DNA of 64,000 nt, taken from NCBI GenBank assembly GCA_040756375.1, contig JBFLZC010000006.1, positions 173,016 to 237,015 on the forward strand, given 5' to 3'. The notes under the pieces are model-generated. The model made no database searches and was not told the origin of the DNA. It worked only from the letters and a program-made list of their open reading frames with translations. The stretch's first letter is position 1, and each line of letters begins with the position of its first letter. This document shows positions 35,315-44,530 of this stretch, piece by piece. Both the position numbers and the translations under genes were made by a program. This stretch comes from VGSG01 sp040756375 (GTDB lineage Bacteria; Desulfobacterota; Desulfomonilia; Desulfomonilales; Desulfomonilaceae).

Positions 35315-36262
35315 CTATTGTTCCGTCTCCCACAGATGGAAGCAGTCCTTGCCGGCTCGCTTGGCTTGGTAGAGCGCTTCGTCGGCTCTACGCACAAGTG
35401 CCCAGCTATCCTGTGCGTCCTCGGGGAAGCAAGCTACTCCTACGGAAATCGTTACCGGATGCGGTAGCGCGTGATCTCGCGCCTTGAATGGGTGGTTTCT
35501 GACAGCGTTGAGGAACCGGAGTGCGAGCTCGGCCGCGTTGCGCTTGCCCGCGCCGGGAAATATGATCGCAAACTCCTCCCCTCCATAACGGGCCACAATA
35601 TCATATGACCTGACAGTGGATTTGAATATCTCGCCCAGGCGAGTGAGGAGCTCGTCTCCCTCCTGATGGCCGTATCGATCGTTGTAGATCTTGAAATCAT
35701 CAATGTCGATCATGAGGAGGACGAGAGGCAGTTTCAGTCGGTGGGACTTGTCGATCTCTTTATTCAGGGCCTCGTCGAAGTACCTGCGATTGAACACGCC
35801 GGTGAGCGCATCCACGTAAGAGAGATCTCGAAAGAACTCTCGTTCACGCGCCTTTCGCATCAGGTCGCGGACCCCAATGGCTTTGGCCACCGCCAGGTGG
35901 ATCTGATCCACCGTGAACGGCTTGATCAGATACTCCAGGGCCCCGGCCTTCATGCATTCAACCGCGTTCTCGATCGATCCGTACCCCGTAATAACGATCA
36001 CGCCGGTATCGATGCCACGAGCTCCCAATTCGCGGATAAGCGACAGACCATCAAGGCTGGGAAGACGCATATCGGTCACAATGAGGTCATACCTGGTGGC
36101 AATGGCCATATCCAGGGCTTTGACCCCATCGTTGGTCTCCTCCACATCGTAACCGGCCAATTTTATGGCCTCAGCAAGCACTCCACGCACCATATCATCG
36201 TCGTCCACTACCAGAATGGTTGGACGAGCGACCGTCTCAGTGGAGGTATAGGCTGACGGCAT
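35315..36262 (-). CDS. Response regulator with GGDEF diguanylate cyclase
   Basis: A 315-residue protein: receiver domain (about 14-130; acidic DDDD at 20-23, acceptor Asp64 in TDMRLPS, Lys in YLIKPF) joined to a GGDEF domain (about 145-312). The active-site motif is GGEEF at 227-231, preceded by an intact RxxD inhibitory site (RSYD, 218-221), so the cyclase should be active and product-inhibited. It makes cyclic di-GMP in response to an unknown sensor kinase. It stands alone, convergent with the ankyrin gene. Confidence 0.94.
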   Translation of the reverse strand: MPSAYTSTETVARPTILVVDDDDMVRGVLAEAIKLAGYDVEETNDGVKALDMAIATRYDLIVTDMRLPSLDGLSLIRELGARGIDTGVIVITGYGSIENAVECMKAGALEYLIKPFTVDQIHLAVAKAIGVRDLMRKAREREFFRDLSYVDALTGVFNRRYFDEALNKEIDKSHRLKLPLVLLMIDIDDFKIYNDRYGHQEGDELLTRLGEIFKSTVRSYDIVARYGGEEFAIIFPGAGKRNAAELALRFLNAVRNHPFKARDHALPHPVTISVGVACFPEDAQDSWALVRRADEALYQAKRAGKDCFHLWETEQ

Positions 36263-36331
36263 CTCCTCTTGCCCCCCCTGGCCTGCTGGGTCCTTACTTC
36301 GTGCTCTTCTATTGTGTCCACGCGACGGCGC

Positions 36332-37585
36332 TTAGGTTCCCATCTCCCACGAGGAGAGATACTGCACCTGCTCTTCGGTGAGCGTGTCGATGTGGACTCC
36401 CATGGTTTCCAGTTTTAGCCTAGCGATTTCATCATCAACAGCCGCGGGTATACGATGAACCTGCTTGGAAAGCCCTTTGCCGGCTTTGACCAGGTACTCG
36501 CTCGCAAGAGCCTGATTCGCAAAGCTCATGTCCATCACCGACGATGGGTGTCCCTCGGCCGCAGCAAGATTGATCAGCCGTCCCTCACCCAAGAGGATGA
36601 TGCGTCGCCCGTCGGCCAGGACGAACTCCTCGACAAAGTCGCGCATGACTCGTCGGGACACCGCCATGGACTCCAACGCGTCGATTTCAATCTCCACGTT
36701 GAAGTGCCCGGAATTGCAGACAATAGCTCCGTCTTTCATCATCTGGAAGTGCTCTTTCCGTATGACGTGCTTGTCACCGGTCACGGTGCAGAAAAAGTCG
36801 CCAATTGGAGCAACTTCTCCCAATGGCATGACGTTGTACCCGTCCATGACCGCCTGGAGAGCACGTAGAGGATTGACCTCGGTCACCACCACGCGGGCGC
36901 CCATGCCCTTGGCCCGCGATGCCACACCGCGACCGCACCATCCATAGCCGCAGACCACAAACACGCTGCCCGCTATGAGCCTGTTAGTGGCTCGGAGAAT
37001 ACCATCAACAGTACTCTGGCCCGTCCCGTAACGGTTATCGAAGAAATGCTTGGTATTGGAGTCGTTGACCGCAATCACGGGGAACAGGAGCACTCCGCTA
37101 TCGGCCAGGCTCCGCAAACGGATCACGCCTGTGGTGGTCTCTTCGGTGCCGCCTATGATGTTCGTGACCAGGTTTTGCCGCTCCGCATGGATGGTGCCCA
37201 CCAGATCCGCCCCATCATCCATTGTGATGTGAGGCTTGGCGTCAAGACAAGCGTTGATGTGTTTGTAGTACGTGGTCGTGTCTTCCCCCTTGATGGCGAA
37301 GACACGGTACCCCGCGTCCACCAGAGCCGCGGCCACGTCATCCTGGGTGGACAAGGGGTTCGACGCGCATACGTATACCTGAGCGCCACCTGCGGACAAG
37401 GTATGAACCAACGCGGCCGTCTCCGTTGTCACATGGAGACATGCTGCCAGCACTACGCCGTCCAGCGGCTTCTCTTTGGCAAATCGCTCTCGAATCATCC
37501 GCAGGACCGGCATGGTGCGTTCCGCCCAGTCAATCCTGAGTCTTCCCTTCTCGGCCAATCCAACATCTTTAATATGGTAATCCAT
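36332..37585 (-). CDS. ahcY: S-adenosylhomocysteinase
   Basis: A 417-residue NAD-dependent enzyme splitting S-adenosylhomocysteine to adenosine and homocysteine. It shows the NAD-binding VVCGYGWCGRGVASRAKGMGARV, the active-site LACLHVTTETAALVHTL, the DDGADLVGT and GGTEETTTGV stretches and SGHFNVEI. The C-terminus ends LSSWEMGT without the KxxxYRY tail of the longer eukaryotic/proteobacterial form, as in the short bacterial/archaeal type. AAGGAG precedes the ATG. It lies downstream of metK on the same strand, so two methyl-cycle genes are side by side. Confidence 0.95.
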   Translation of the reverse strand: MDYHIKDVGLAEKGRLRIDWAERTMPVLRMIRERFAKEKPLDGVVLAACLHVTTETAALVHTLSAGGAQVYVCASNPLSTQDDVAAALVDAGYRVFAIKGEDTTTYYKHINACLDAKPHITMDDGADLVGTIHAERQNLVTNIIGGTEETTTGVIRLRSLADSGVLLFPVIAVNDSNTKHFFDNRYGTGQSTVDGILRATNRLIAGSVFVVCGYGWCGRGVASRAKGMGARVVVTEVNPLRALQAVMDGYNVMPLGEVAPIGDFFCTVTGDKHVIRKEHFQMMKDGAIVCNSGHFNVEIEIDALESMAVSRRVMRDFVEEFVLADGRRIILLGEGRLINLAAAEGHPSSVMDMSFANQALASEYLVKAGKGLSKQVHRIPAAVDDEIARLKLETMGVHIDTLTEEQVQYLSSWEMGT

Positions 37586-37767
37586 TGACGCTCCTTAAGA
37601 AATCGAAATACTGACCCATCAACTCCACCCGAAAGAATCTTACCTGTGAAGGACGGCAACTCCCATAGATAAATAGCTACAACGTATTATGAAGGCCCTC
37701 GGCTTCGGCAAGCGCTCCGGGGCTTCGCCTCGGAGTGCGGCAGCAGGAGCGCATCGTTGCGCAATAA

Positions 37768-37797
37768 TTTGGAGGGGAGACTCATCTCCCCTCCAAA
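37768..37797. repeat. 13-bp perfect stem-loop between metK and ahcY
   Basis: TTTGGAGGGGAGA (37768-37780), loop CTCA, and the exact complement (37785-37797). It lies 60 bases after the metK stop on the minus strand. No T-run follows, so it is more likely a repeat or mRNA-stability hairpin than a simple terminator. Confidence 0.55.
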
Positions 37798-37857
37798 CCA
37801 CCCCATACGCAGATCCGACCACGGGTACTTCGTGCCGAAAACTTTCATAGCAACCCG

Positions 37858-39027
37858 TCACAGGCCGGCCAGCTCTTTCAGTTCGTCCACCCGATTGGTC
37901 TTCTCCCAGGTGAAATCCGGGTCCTCTCGTCCGAAGTGGCCGTTTGCCGACGTCTTCTTGTAAATGGGAAGCAAGAGATCCAGGTACTCGATAATTCCAG
38001 CAGGCTTGAAGCTGAATACCTCGGAGATAATTTCCGTGATCCGCTCGTCGGAAATCCTGCCCGTACCCCGACTGTCCACAGTCAGGGAAACCGGTTCAGG
38101 GTACCCGATGGCATACGCGACCTGAAGGAGGCATTTGTCGGCTATGCCCGCGGCCACCACGTTCTTTGCCACGTGTCGAGCCATGTAAGACGCGGATCGG
38201 TCAACTTTGCTGGGGTCTTTTCCTGAGAAAGCCCCACCTCCGTGAGCCCCGTATCCGCCGTACGTGTCCACGATGATCTTTCGCCCCGTAAGCCCGCAAT
38301 CGCCCATAGGTCCGCCAATGACGAAACGTCCCGTGGTGTTGATAAGAAAACGGGTCTTGTCATCGAGGAGCCGCTTCGGGATGACCTTTCTGATCACCTC
38401 TTCTATGATGCTCTCTTTAATATGCTCGTGAGTGACATCCGGCTCATGCTGAGCTGCGATAACCACGGTATCCACCCGGACCGGTCGGTTGTCGACGTAC
38501 TGCACGGTGACCTGTGATTTGCCGTCCGGCCTCAGGAACGGCAAGATCTTCTCCCTGCGCACCTGAGAGAGACGTGACGTGAGCATGTGCGCAAATTGGA
38601 TTGCCATGGGCATGAGTTCGGGGGTCTCGTTGCTTGCGTACCCGAACATGAGGCCCTGATCGCCGGCGCCCTGCTCCTGGAAAAGCCCTTCGCCGCTCGT
38701 CACGCCCATTGAAATATCAGGCGATTGTTTATCCAAGGCCACCAGCACGGCGCAGGTATCTGCGTCAAAACCCATTGCGGAGCTGGTGTAACCGATGGAC
38801 CTGATAGTCTCTCTGACGAGTTCAGGAACGTCTACCATGGCTCTGCTGGTAATTTCTCCTGCCACCATAACCATACCGGTGGTTACGAGGGCTTCACATG
38901 CCACCCGGGACTTGGGATCCTGCTCCAGCATGGCATCGAGCACGGAATCCGAAATCCGGTCCGCAATCTTATCGGGGTGACCTTCAGTCACCGATTCAGA
39001 AGAAAAGAGATACGTTCCCCGCGGCAT
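37858..39027 (-). CDS. metK: S-adenosylmethionine synthetase
   Basis: A 389-residue enzyme making SAM from methionine and ATP. Signatures: SSESVTEGHPDKIADRISDSVLDAML at the N-terminus, GAGDQGLMFGYA and the loop GGAFSGKDPSKVDRSASYMAR. The start at 39027 has AAGGAGG at the right distance and gives the standard length; an upstream in-frame codon is ignored. No SAM riboswitch was recognised in the leader. Confidence 0.97.
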   Translation of the reverse strand: MPRGTYLFSSESVTEGHPDKIADRISDSVLDAMLEQDPKSRVACEALVTTGMVMVAGEITSRAMVDVPELVRETIRSIGYTSSAMGFDADTCAVLVALDKQSPDISMGVTSGEGLFQEQGAGDQGLMFGYASNETPELMPMAIQFAHMLTSRLSQVRREKILPFLRPDGKSQVTVQYVDNRPVRVDTVVIAAQHEPDVTHEHIKESIIEEVIRKVIPKRLLDDKTRFLINTTGRFVIGGPMGDCGLTGRKIIVDTYGGYGAHGGGAFSGKDPSKVDRSASYMARHVAKNVVAAGIADKCLLQVAYAIGYPEPVSLTVDSRGTGRISDERITEIISEVFSFKPAGIIEYLDLLLPIYKKTSANGHFGREDPDFTWEKTNRVDELKELAGL

Positions 39028-39078
39028 CAACGGCCTCCTTTTGCGCGACACTCTGTGGTCACCGTGATCAAACTGTGC

Positions 39079-39108
39079 ATATTAGTCTCGTTCTCGCAGG
39101 CGCGTCAA
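39079..39108 (-). promoter_or_regulatory. Promoter of metK
   Basis: Minus strand -35 TTGACG (39108-39103), 18-base spacer, -10 TAATAT (39084-39079). The leader to the metK start is about 45 bases. Confidence 0.55.
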
Positions 39109-39183
39109 GGGCAATTGCTGGGATAAAGCATGGACCGGCCTATCATCTGAAACAGCGATGCCGTTGTTCCGGGCGTTAGAAAA

Positions 39184-40620
39184 TCACGCGTGATTGAGCA
39201 TCCGGATCTGCTTCCAAAGCCCCGTCCGGTATCGACTGCGAAAGACCAGCCCGAGAAGGATCACGTAAACCACGCTCCACGTCCAAGCAATCGTCAGACT
39301 CGCGTTGAAGTATTGAATCAGCAGGTACACGGGCGGAACGAAAACGAACCACGCCAGCAGCACTTGCGCCCACATCGCGAAGCGTGTGTCCCCTGCCCCC
39401 TTCAGAGCCCCCGAATAGATAATGAACAGCGTGTCGAACAGGCTGTACACAGCGACAAGCCTCAGAATAGTCGCGCCTTTGGCCACAATCTCTTGAAAGC
39501 CTTCCTCCGAATGTGCGCCGGATCTGAAGAGTTCCAGGAATGTCGCGGGGAAAAGGAGATAGAGAAACGACATTATGCCCATGTAGACGAAAGCGAGCTT
39601 CAGGGCCGATCGAACACTCTTTTCGGCAACCCGCAGTTTGTCTCCACCGATATATTGACCCACCATGGTGGCGGTGGCGATGGACATACCCCACATGGGA
39701 AGAAAAGAGAGCATTTCTATGCTCACCACGATGTTGCTTACGGCCAGATCTCGCTCTCCCAACCTTCCTACCAGGAGGACAAAGAGGGCAAAAGCGGCTA
39801 CATCCAGAAAGAGCTGCAATCCTGCCGGGATACCGTATCGAACGATGAGGAGAAACAGTCCTCGATCCCACCGAAGCTGACGACGAGTCTGGTACGCCTC
39901 CTGCTGCTGTGGGGACAGGAATAGATAACCCCAGTAGATTACCGGACACACTTGGCTGATCGCGGTGGCGATCCCCGCTCCTCGGATGCCCAGTTCCGGG
40001 AGGCCCAGTTTCCCGAAGATGAGCACGTAGGCCAGCACCGTGTTCACGCCGTTTCCCAGCGCGTTCCCCCACAGAATGGTCCAAGTCTTTCCTCTGCCCG
40101 AAAAGAAGGAAGACAGGGCCGCATTCATCGGCAAGAGCAACCCTCCCATCATGAGCAGGGTGTAATAATCCTGTTCAAGCTGGACGAGCTTCTCACCGTG
40201 TGCGCTCCATGCAAAGATCCACCAGCCCAACGGAATACACGCCAAAATGAACGGCATAGAAATGATCGCAAAGAAGATCCCTTGCCATACGGCCCTCGCA
40301 CACGCAGGTCGATCGCCCGCTCCGTGGTACTGGGCCACAATCGAGTTCACATATTGAGCGGTTCCCATAAAGAGCGAACAGAGAGTGAAATACGTGATCC
40401 CTGCCGGACTGGCCGCGGCAACCGAAGCCTCGCTGTGCCATGCGAGAAAGAGCCTGTCCACGAAAAGGGTGAGCGTCAACGAACCGGTGGCAAGAATCAG
40501 CGGGCCGGCAATCCTGATCACTTCACGGTACCCACCCGGCTCTTCGCCGAAATGACCGCGTTGCACAGCATCTGCGCTCCCCGATTCATAACGGGAGCGG
40601 CGTTCCACCGGTTCTTCCAT
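39184..40620 (-). CDS. MATE-family efflux transporter
   Basis: A 478-residue inner-membrane antiporter with about 12 membrane helices in two repeats. Typical are ILATGSLTLTLFVDRLFLAWHS at the first helix, TAQYVNSIVAQYHGAG, and GATILRLVAVYSLFDTLFIIYSGALKGAGDTRF in the second half, a MATE signature. The start is uncertain: ATG at 40620 is listed, and an in-frame GTG lies five codons upstream. Neither has a good ribosome site. The substrate is unknown; it could export a cationic compound or a product of the lipid/polyketide locus that begins further along, but nothing proves this. Confidence 0.88.
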   Translation of the reverse strand: MEEPVERRSRYESGSADAVQRGHFGEEPGGYREVIRIAGPLILATGSLTLTLFVDRLFLAWHSEASVAAASPAGITYFTLCSLFMGTAQYVNSIVAQYHGAGDRPACARAVWQGIFFAIISMPFILACIPLGWWIFAWSAHGEKLVQLEQDYYTLLMMGGLLLPMNAALSSFFSGRGKTWTILWGNALGNGVNTVLAYVLIFGKLGLPELGIRGAGIATAISQVCPVIYWGYLFLSPQQQEAYQTRRQLRWDRGLFLLIVRYGIPAGLQLFLDVAAFALFVLLVGRLGERDLAVSNIVVSIEMLSFLPMWGMSIATATMVGQYIGGDKLRVAEKSVRSALKLAFVYMGIMSFLYLLFPATFLELFRSGAHSEEGFQEIVAKGATILRLVAVYSLFDTLFIIYSGALKGAGDTRFAMWAQVLLAWFVFVPPVYLLIQYFNASLTIAWTWSVVYVILLGLVFRSRYRTGLWKQIRMLNHA

Positions 40621-40649
40621 TTGAGACGCTTTCACAGGGGAGACGTGGT

Positions 40650-41189
40650 TCAGTCTTCTGAGTTCTTGCGTGAAAAGAGTGAGCGGATTGTACTAACTGC
40701 GGAGGGTTTGCCTTTCTGCTGCTTTTGGTCCGCACGGATTCCCGCGCGTTCTTCTTCCGCCGAAGACTCTTCAATCTCTTCAATCACCTCCACTTCCGCC
40801 TCCTGCACATACGCGTGCTCTTCGGTCACTACGGTTTCGGAACTGAGGATGTTTTGAACCCCCAGTACGTCTTTCACATCAAGTTCGCAGGCTGGGCACT
40901 GTTCGAAGGGCAGAGGACTCGGATGCCCGCAATAGGGACAGATATACAGATTCGCCAGGAACGCCGCTTCCTTCGCCTGGTCTCTTTGGATCGAAATCTC
41001 CTTTCGGCGTTCCAGGTCCTGCGAGGAAATGACCTTCTTATCCAGCAGCGCTTTGATCAAGCTGAGAAACGCGCGCGGAGAGAGTTCATACTTTTCCCGA
41101 AGCTCCTGGTCCGGCATAGCCGACCGGAAGTCAGAAAGAAATGATTTCAGCGGTACTCGCCCGCGGTCTCTTGAGCCGTTTTCCGTCAT
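40650..41189 (-). CDS. Zinc-ribbon protein with shared N-terminal module
   Basis: A 179-residue protein. Residues 12-60 (LKSFLSDFRSAMPDQELREKYELSPRAFLSLIKALLDKKVIS) match the N-terminal module of the ankyrin protein at 33660. A zinc ribbon follows (CPYCGHPSPLPFEQCPACELD), then an acidic, Glu/Val-rich linker and a short basic tail (LFSRKNSED). No membrane helix. The pattern M-x-D-x-EL-x-x-K-x-x-L-S plus ribbon suggests a small helix-turn-helix-like or docking module found in several proteins of this organism. It precedes the MATE gene by about 30 bases and may share its transcript. Confidence 0.7.
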   Translation of the reverse strand: MTENGSRDRGRVPLKSFLSDFRSAMPDQELREKYELSPRAFLSLIKALLDKKVISSQDLERRKEISIQRDQAKEAAFLANLYICPYCGHPSPLPFEQCPACELDVKDVLGVQNILSSETVVTEEHAYVQEAEVEVIEEIEESSAEEERAGIRADQKQQKGKPSAVSTIRSLFSRKNSED

Positions 41190-41423
41190 GATGCTGTATT
41201 CTGGTGACAGGAAGATAATGCTTGAGGCTTTGAGAGAGGGCCCCGGTGACGCCCTTCCGCCGCGCGTCTGGGGTGTTGAGTGAGCCGACCTATGAGCTGA
41301 GAACTCCTCTCGCTGCCTCGCACGGGTTCCCTTCCCATGTGATAAGGCCTGCCGGGCCCAGAGGCCACGGCGCCTCTTCCCCCCGGTTGCCCAACCCGCT
41401 CACGGGCACGGCAATCGCCCAGA

Positions 41424-41717
41424 CTACTTGGACAGCGAGCTGTTCACCGCCTTCTTGAGCACGGGTGAGTATTTCCAGGTGACCACTTTTCTGGCATCGA
41501 GGATCAGCTCTTCACCCGTCTGCGGATTGCGACCCCTGCGGGAATGCTTGGACTTCACCGTCCACTTACCGAAGCCGGATATCATCACATCTTCTCCCGC
41601 AATCAGCTTTTGCTTAATTATGTCCAGCAGCTTCTCAACGATCTCGGTCGCCTCACCCTTCATAAAACCGCAGTCGTCGGCGATTTTCTTGGCGATATCG
41701 GCTTTCGTGAGCGTCAT
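41424..41717 (-). CDS. ihfA: Integration host factor / HU-family DNA-bending protein (IHF alpha type)
   Basis: A 97-residue nucleoid protein starting MTLTKADIAKKIADDCGFMK, with the GFGKWTVKSKHSRRGRNPQTGEEL beta-arm motif containing the Pro that intercalates in DNA. It bends DNA as a heterodimer, which fits with the sigma-54 system at 12 kb that usually needs IHF. The start at 41717 has GGGAGG upstream. It lies after the radical SAM gene with 150 bases between, so is probably separate. Confidence 0.92.
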   Translation of the reverse strand: MTLTKADIAKKIADDCGFMKGEATEIVEKLLDIIKQKLIAGEDVMISGFGKWTVKSKHSRRGRNPQTGEELILDARKVVTWKYSPVLKKAVNSSLSK

Positions 41718-41868
41718 GTATTCCCTCCCACGCAACTCGAATTCAAATTTCATGGCAGCGTTTTTTTATAACAGTCGTGCAAGAAAAATGCAAGAAACTT
41801 CTTAGCCTACTGATTTCGACTCCGCGCGGGACCCGGTTGCCGGGGAGCGACGACCCTTCCTGTCAAGT

Positions 41869-43452
41869 TTATCGAATCTCTCCAGTCGCTCGGGAAGCCC
41901 CGACTCGCGGGTGGGCTTCAGTGGCGATCCTCTTACGCAGAAGGGCTTGGGGTAACCCCTGTCTCGCGAGTGCTTGCCTGAAGACGGCGGCCACATCGGG
42001 AGGCTTGAACATAAACCTGATACCGGACTTGAGCCCAAATGCGTTGGCCGCCCTGAAATATCGCCAGTATGGTCTGCGAAAACGGAAAAACTCGAAGAAA
42101 AGAGCAGCCGCCTTCGAAAAGATCAGGATTCGCTCGTCAAATCCAAGGTAGACCTCCGGGGCCCTACGAGCCGCATCGATCATCTGCTCCACTGCCAAAT
42201 CCAGATCTAAAGCTGGAGAAATGTACCACAGAGGTTGGAGAGGGTCGGCGTCGGCCGAAATAAGACCGTCTCGAACCGCAATATCCCACAGTACAGTGCG
42301 TGGATAAATTCTAACGCCGCTAAAAAAATGGGCCACATTGGTCACCCTGCGTCCCTTTTTCTGAAGGTGGTTCAGGGCAAAATCGAGTGATTCTTGCAGA
42401 GTCTCATTCGTCTCACCGGGCCCCCCGATCATGAAGAACCACCATGCAGCGAACTCGCTCCGACCGATTGCCTCGGCTGCTCTCATCACATCATCTTGCG
42501 TGAATCCTTTTTGGTAGTTCTTGAGCATCTCCGACGAGGCGGATTCCGGTGTGATCATGAAGGAGCGGAATCCGGCCCGCCACATGAGATCGAGATACGG
42601 GGAGTCCAGGTTCTTGGAGCTGACTCCCATGGCGGTAAAATGGGCTTTCCAGGGGCGGCGTATGATCTCTTCCAGGATGCGCACCGAGTGTTCCAGCGGA
42701 TCGTTGAAGACCGAATCGACGAACTCGAAGGTATGGGGCCGGTACTTGAGGACAGCCTCCTCTACTTCATCAACCACATCCTTCGGGGACCTAAGACGGA
42801 GTTTGTTCCCTTCAAGAGCTTGATTGTACGTACAGTAGATACAGTTTTGGGCACAGCCTCGCTTGGTTTGCAGATTGTAGCTGCCTCCGATGCTTTGATA
42901 CCCCCGCATATCGAGCCAGCGGCCAAGGTCGGGATTCCCCCATGTGAATCGGCCCATCTGGGGCGGTGTCAGGTGGAACCGTCCCTCTCGCATCATGCCC
43001 ACCCCAGGGATGGCATCGGGTGATCGGCCGTCCTGGAGCGACGCCAAGAGACGAGGAAAGCTTTCTTCGCCGTCAGAAACCACCACATAGTCCGCGGCCA
43101 AGTGCTTGAGGATTTGTTCCGGGATCAGACTCGCCCCGGACCCTCCGACCACGAGCGGCACTGTGGTAACACTCCGGATATGTCGAGCTATCTCTATTGC
43201 TTCGGGAACATAGAGCACCTGGTGCAACATATTCACGTTGTCTATGTTACGGACGGACAGGCCGATCGCGTCAGGAGAAAACCTCGCGACCGCTTGTTTG
43301 ATGTCGCGCTCCAGATGCTTGGAAAAGCAGAGGTCGAGCACTTGGACTTCGTGTCCGGCATTCTCGGTCGCCTCCGCGACATAGCACAGTCCTAGAGGAG
43401 GGGCAGCGAGTAGGTCTTTCTTCGTATTTGTATTAATGAGGAGAACTTTCAC
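41869..43452 (-). CDS. B12-binding radical SAM protein
   Basis: A 527-residue enzyme: N-terminal cobalamin-binding Rossmann domain (about 1-150; MKVLLINTNTKKDLLAAPPLGLCYVAEATENAGHEVQVLDL, with IGLSVRNIDN and VVGGSGASLIPEQIL), then a radical SAM barrel with the cluster motif KRGCAQNCIYCTYNQ (CX3CX2C) at about 207-214. Later FMIGGPGETNETLQESLDFA is the typical SAM-binding strand. Such proteins perform methylations or rearrangements on unreactive carbons. It is 45 bases downstream of the phosphopantetheinyl transferase gene and on the megasynthase strand, so it probably tailors that product. The exact reaction cannot be read from the sequence. Confidence 0.88.
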   Translation of the reverse strand: MKVLLINTNTKKDLLAAPPLGLCYVAEATENAGHEVQVLDLCFSKHLERDIKQAVARFSPDAIGLSVRNIDNVNMLHQVLYVPEAIEIARHIRSVTTVPLVVGGSGASLIPEQILKHLAADYVVVSDGEESFPRLLASLQDGRSPDAIPGVGMMREGRFHLTPPQMGRFTWGNPDLGRWLDMRGYQSIGGSYNLQTKRGCAQNCIYCTYNQALEGNKLRLRSPKDVVDEVEEAVLKYRPHTFEFVDSVFNDPLEHSVRILEEIIRRPWKAHFTAMGVSSKNLDSPYLDLMWRAGFRSFMITPESASSEMLKNYQKGFTQDDVMRAAEAIGRSEFAAWWFFMIGGPGETNETLQESLDFALNHLQKKGRRVTNVAHFFSGVRIYPRTVLWDIAVRDGLISADADPLQPLWYISPALDLDLAVEQMIDAARRAPEVYLGFDERILIFSKAAALFFEFFRFRRPYWRYFRAANAFGLKSGIRFMFKPPDVAAVFRQALARQGLPQALLRKRIATEAHPRVGASRATGEIR

Positions 43453-43497
43453 AACGACTCTCCCGTCTTGCAGCCACGTGCTGCTCGAGGAGAAGGA

Positions 43498-44349
43498 TCA
43501 ATACCCAATTGATGGCTCTGGCAACGACGCAACACACACCGAAAGCCAGCACCCGTCTTTCTGCAATGTGCGTACAAGCAGGGTCCCCCCCGACACATGG
43601 ACACGCCGGTCCTCAACAGAAGACATTAGTTGAACTGACAACAGTAAATGATTCGCGTTCCGCGATGTCAACGTTACCCAAAGGTCCAAGGGGTCAACGA
43701 GATGAAAGCCGCAACCAAGAGCCTTAACCACCGATTCTTTGGCGCTCCAAATGAGGGCGGCCGCTTGAAAGCTCGTCCCATTGATGAGATCTCGAACGTG
43801 GGCCAGCTCTTGCCTATGGAAGGCTCGCTCGAAAGGGTACTGGCAAGGAAATTCGGTTTCCTCTGCCACATCGATACCCACCGAGAAGCCGGGAAGTCCT
43901 AGCGCTGCCCAGATCCGCCCGCGTCCATGCGCAAATGACACCGGCAGTGAGTCTCTTCCGCCCACGCGGAGAAGCGGCCTTCCCAAAGGCCCAGGGATTA
44001 CTTCTACATCCTGTGCCTGACTAGCAGCCATGATTCCATCGCATCCTTCGGATGCCGAGAGCTCGGCCAGCGCCCTCAAAAGACGCCCTACGAGATTGCG
44101 ATGCATTTCCAGCCTTTTGCCGAGTCCCTTCTCACCGAGAGCCTCAGGCTCGAAGCAATAAAGAACCAAGCCCTGCCCGTTCTCCGCACCCAGCACCGTA
44201 ACCGCCGAGGATTCCTTCCGCGTCAAAGAGACCGATTCAACGCAAACCGGTGACGAACCATGCGCAGATCGGGTCTGCCTCTCGCTCCTCTCTGAAGAGA
44301 AACATGTATGGTCTATGGATAGAGTCTCCAAGCCTCTTCCTTCCAACAT
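43498..44349 (-). CDS. 4'-phosphopantetheinyl transferase, Sfp type
   Basis: A 283-residue enzyme that loads phosphopantetheine onto carrier proteins. The family core is VGIDVAEETEF (Mg-binding Asp) at about 167 and WSAKESVVKALGCGF at about 212. An N-terminal domain of about 130 residues with LPVSFAHGRGRIWAALG precedes it. The start is uncertain: the ATG at 44349 has AAGGA too close, and a TTG six codons on is preceded by a better GGAAGGAAG. It lies 181 bases after the megasynthase gene on the same strand and should activate that enzyme's ACP. Confidence 0.88.
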   Translation of the reverse strand: MLEGRGLETLSIDHTCFSSERSERQTRSAHGSSPVCVESVSLTRKESSAVTVLGAENGQGLVLYCFEPEALGEKGLGKRLEMHRNLVGRLLRALAELSASEGCDGIMAASQAQDVEVIPGPLGRPLLRVGGRDSLPVSFAHGRGRIWAALGLPGFSVGIDVAEETEFPCQYPFERAFHRQELAHVRDLINGTSFQAAALIWSAKESVVKALGCGFHLVDPLDLWVTLTSRNANHLLLSVQLMSSVEDRRVHVSGGTLLVRTLQKDGCWLSVCVASLPEPSIGY

Positions 44350-44530
44350 ATCCTTTTATTTAGGATACACGGAACCCGCTCGGTCCACAACTTTTCTCAG
44401 AGCGAGGCAAGGTACTGATTTTCCACAAATAGCCCGAAAGTGCCGCGTGACAAATCGCGCCCCTGCGCTCCAAACTGCGAGGCTCCCCGCAATCGTTTCT
44501 CAGCAATTACAGCATGCTCAATGGGGTTCA

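Noticed and set aside
39028..39183. SAM or SAH riboswitch before metK/ahcY
   Set aside because: The leaders are short (about 45 bases for metK) and show none of the conserved cores of known SAM or SAH riboswitches that I could recognise.
39176..40084. 302-codon frame overlapping the MATE gene on the same strand
   Set aside because: Out-of-frame reading with Arg/Gly/Ser-rich composition; the MATE frame has clear membrane helices.
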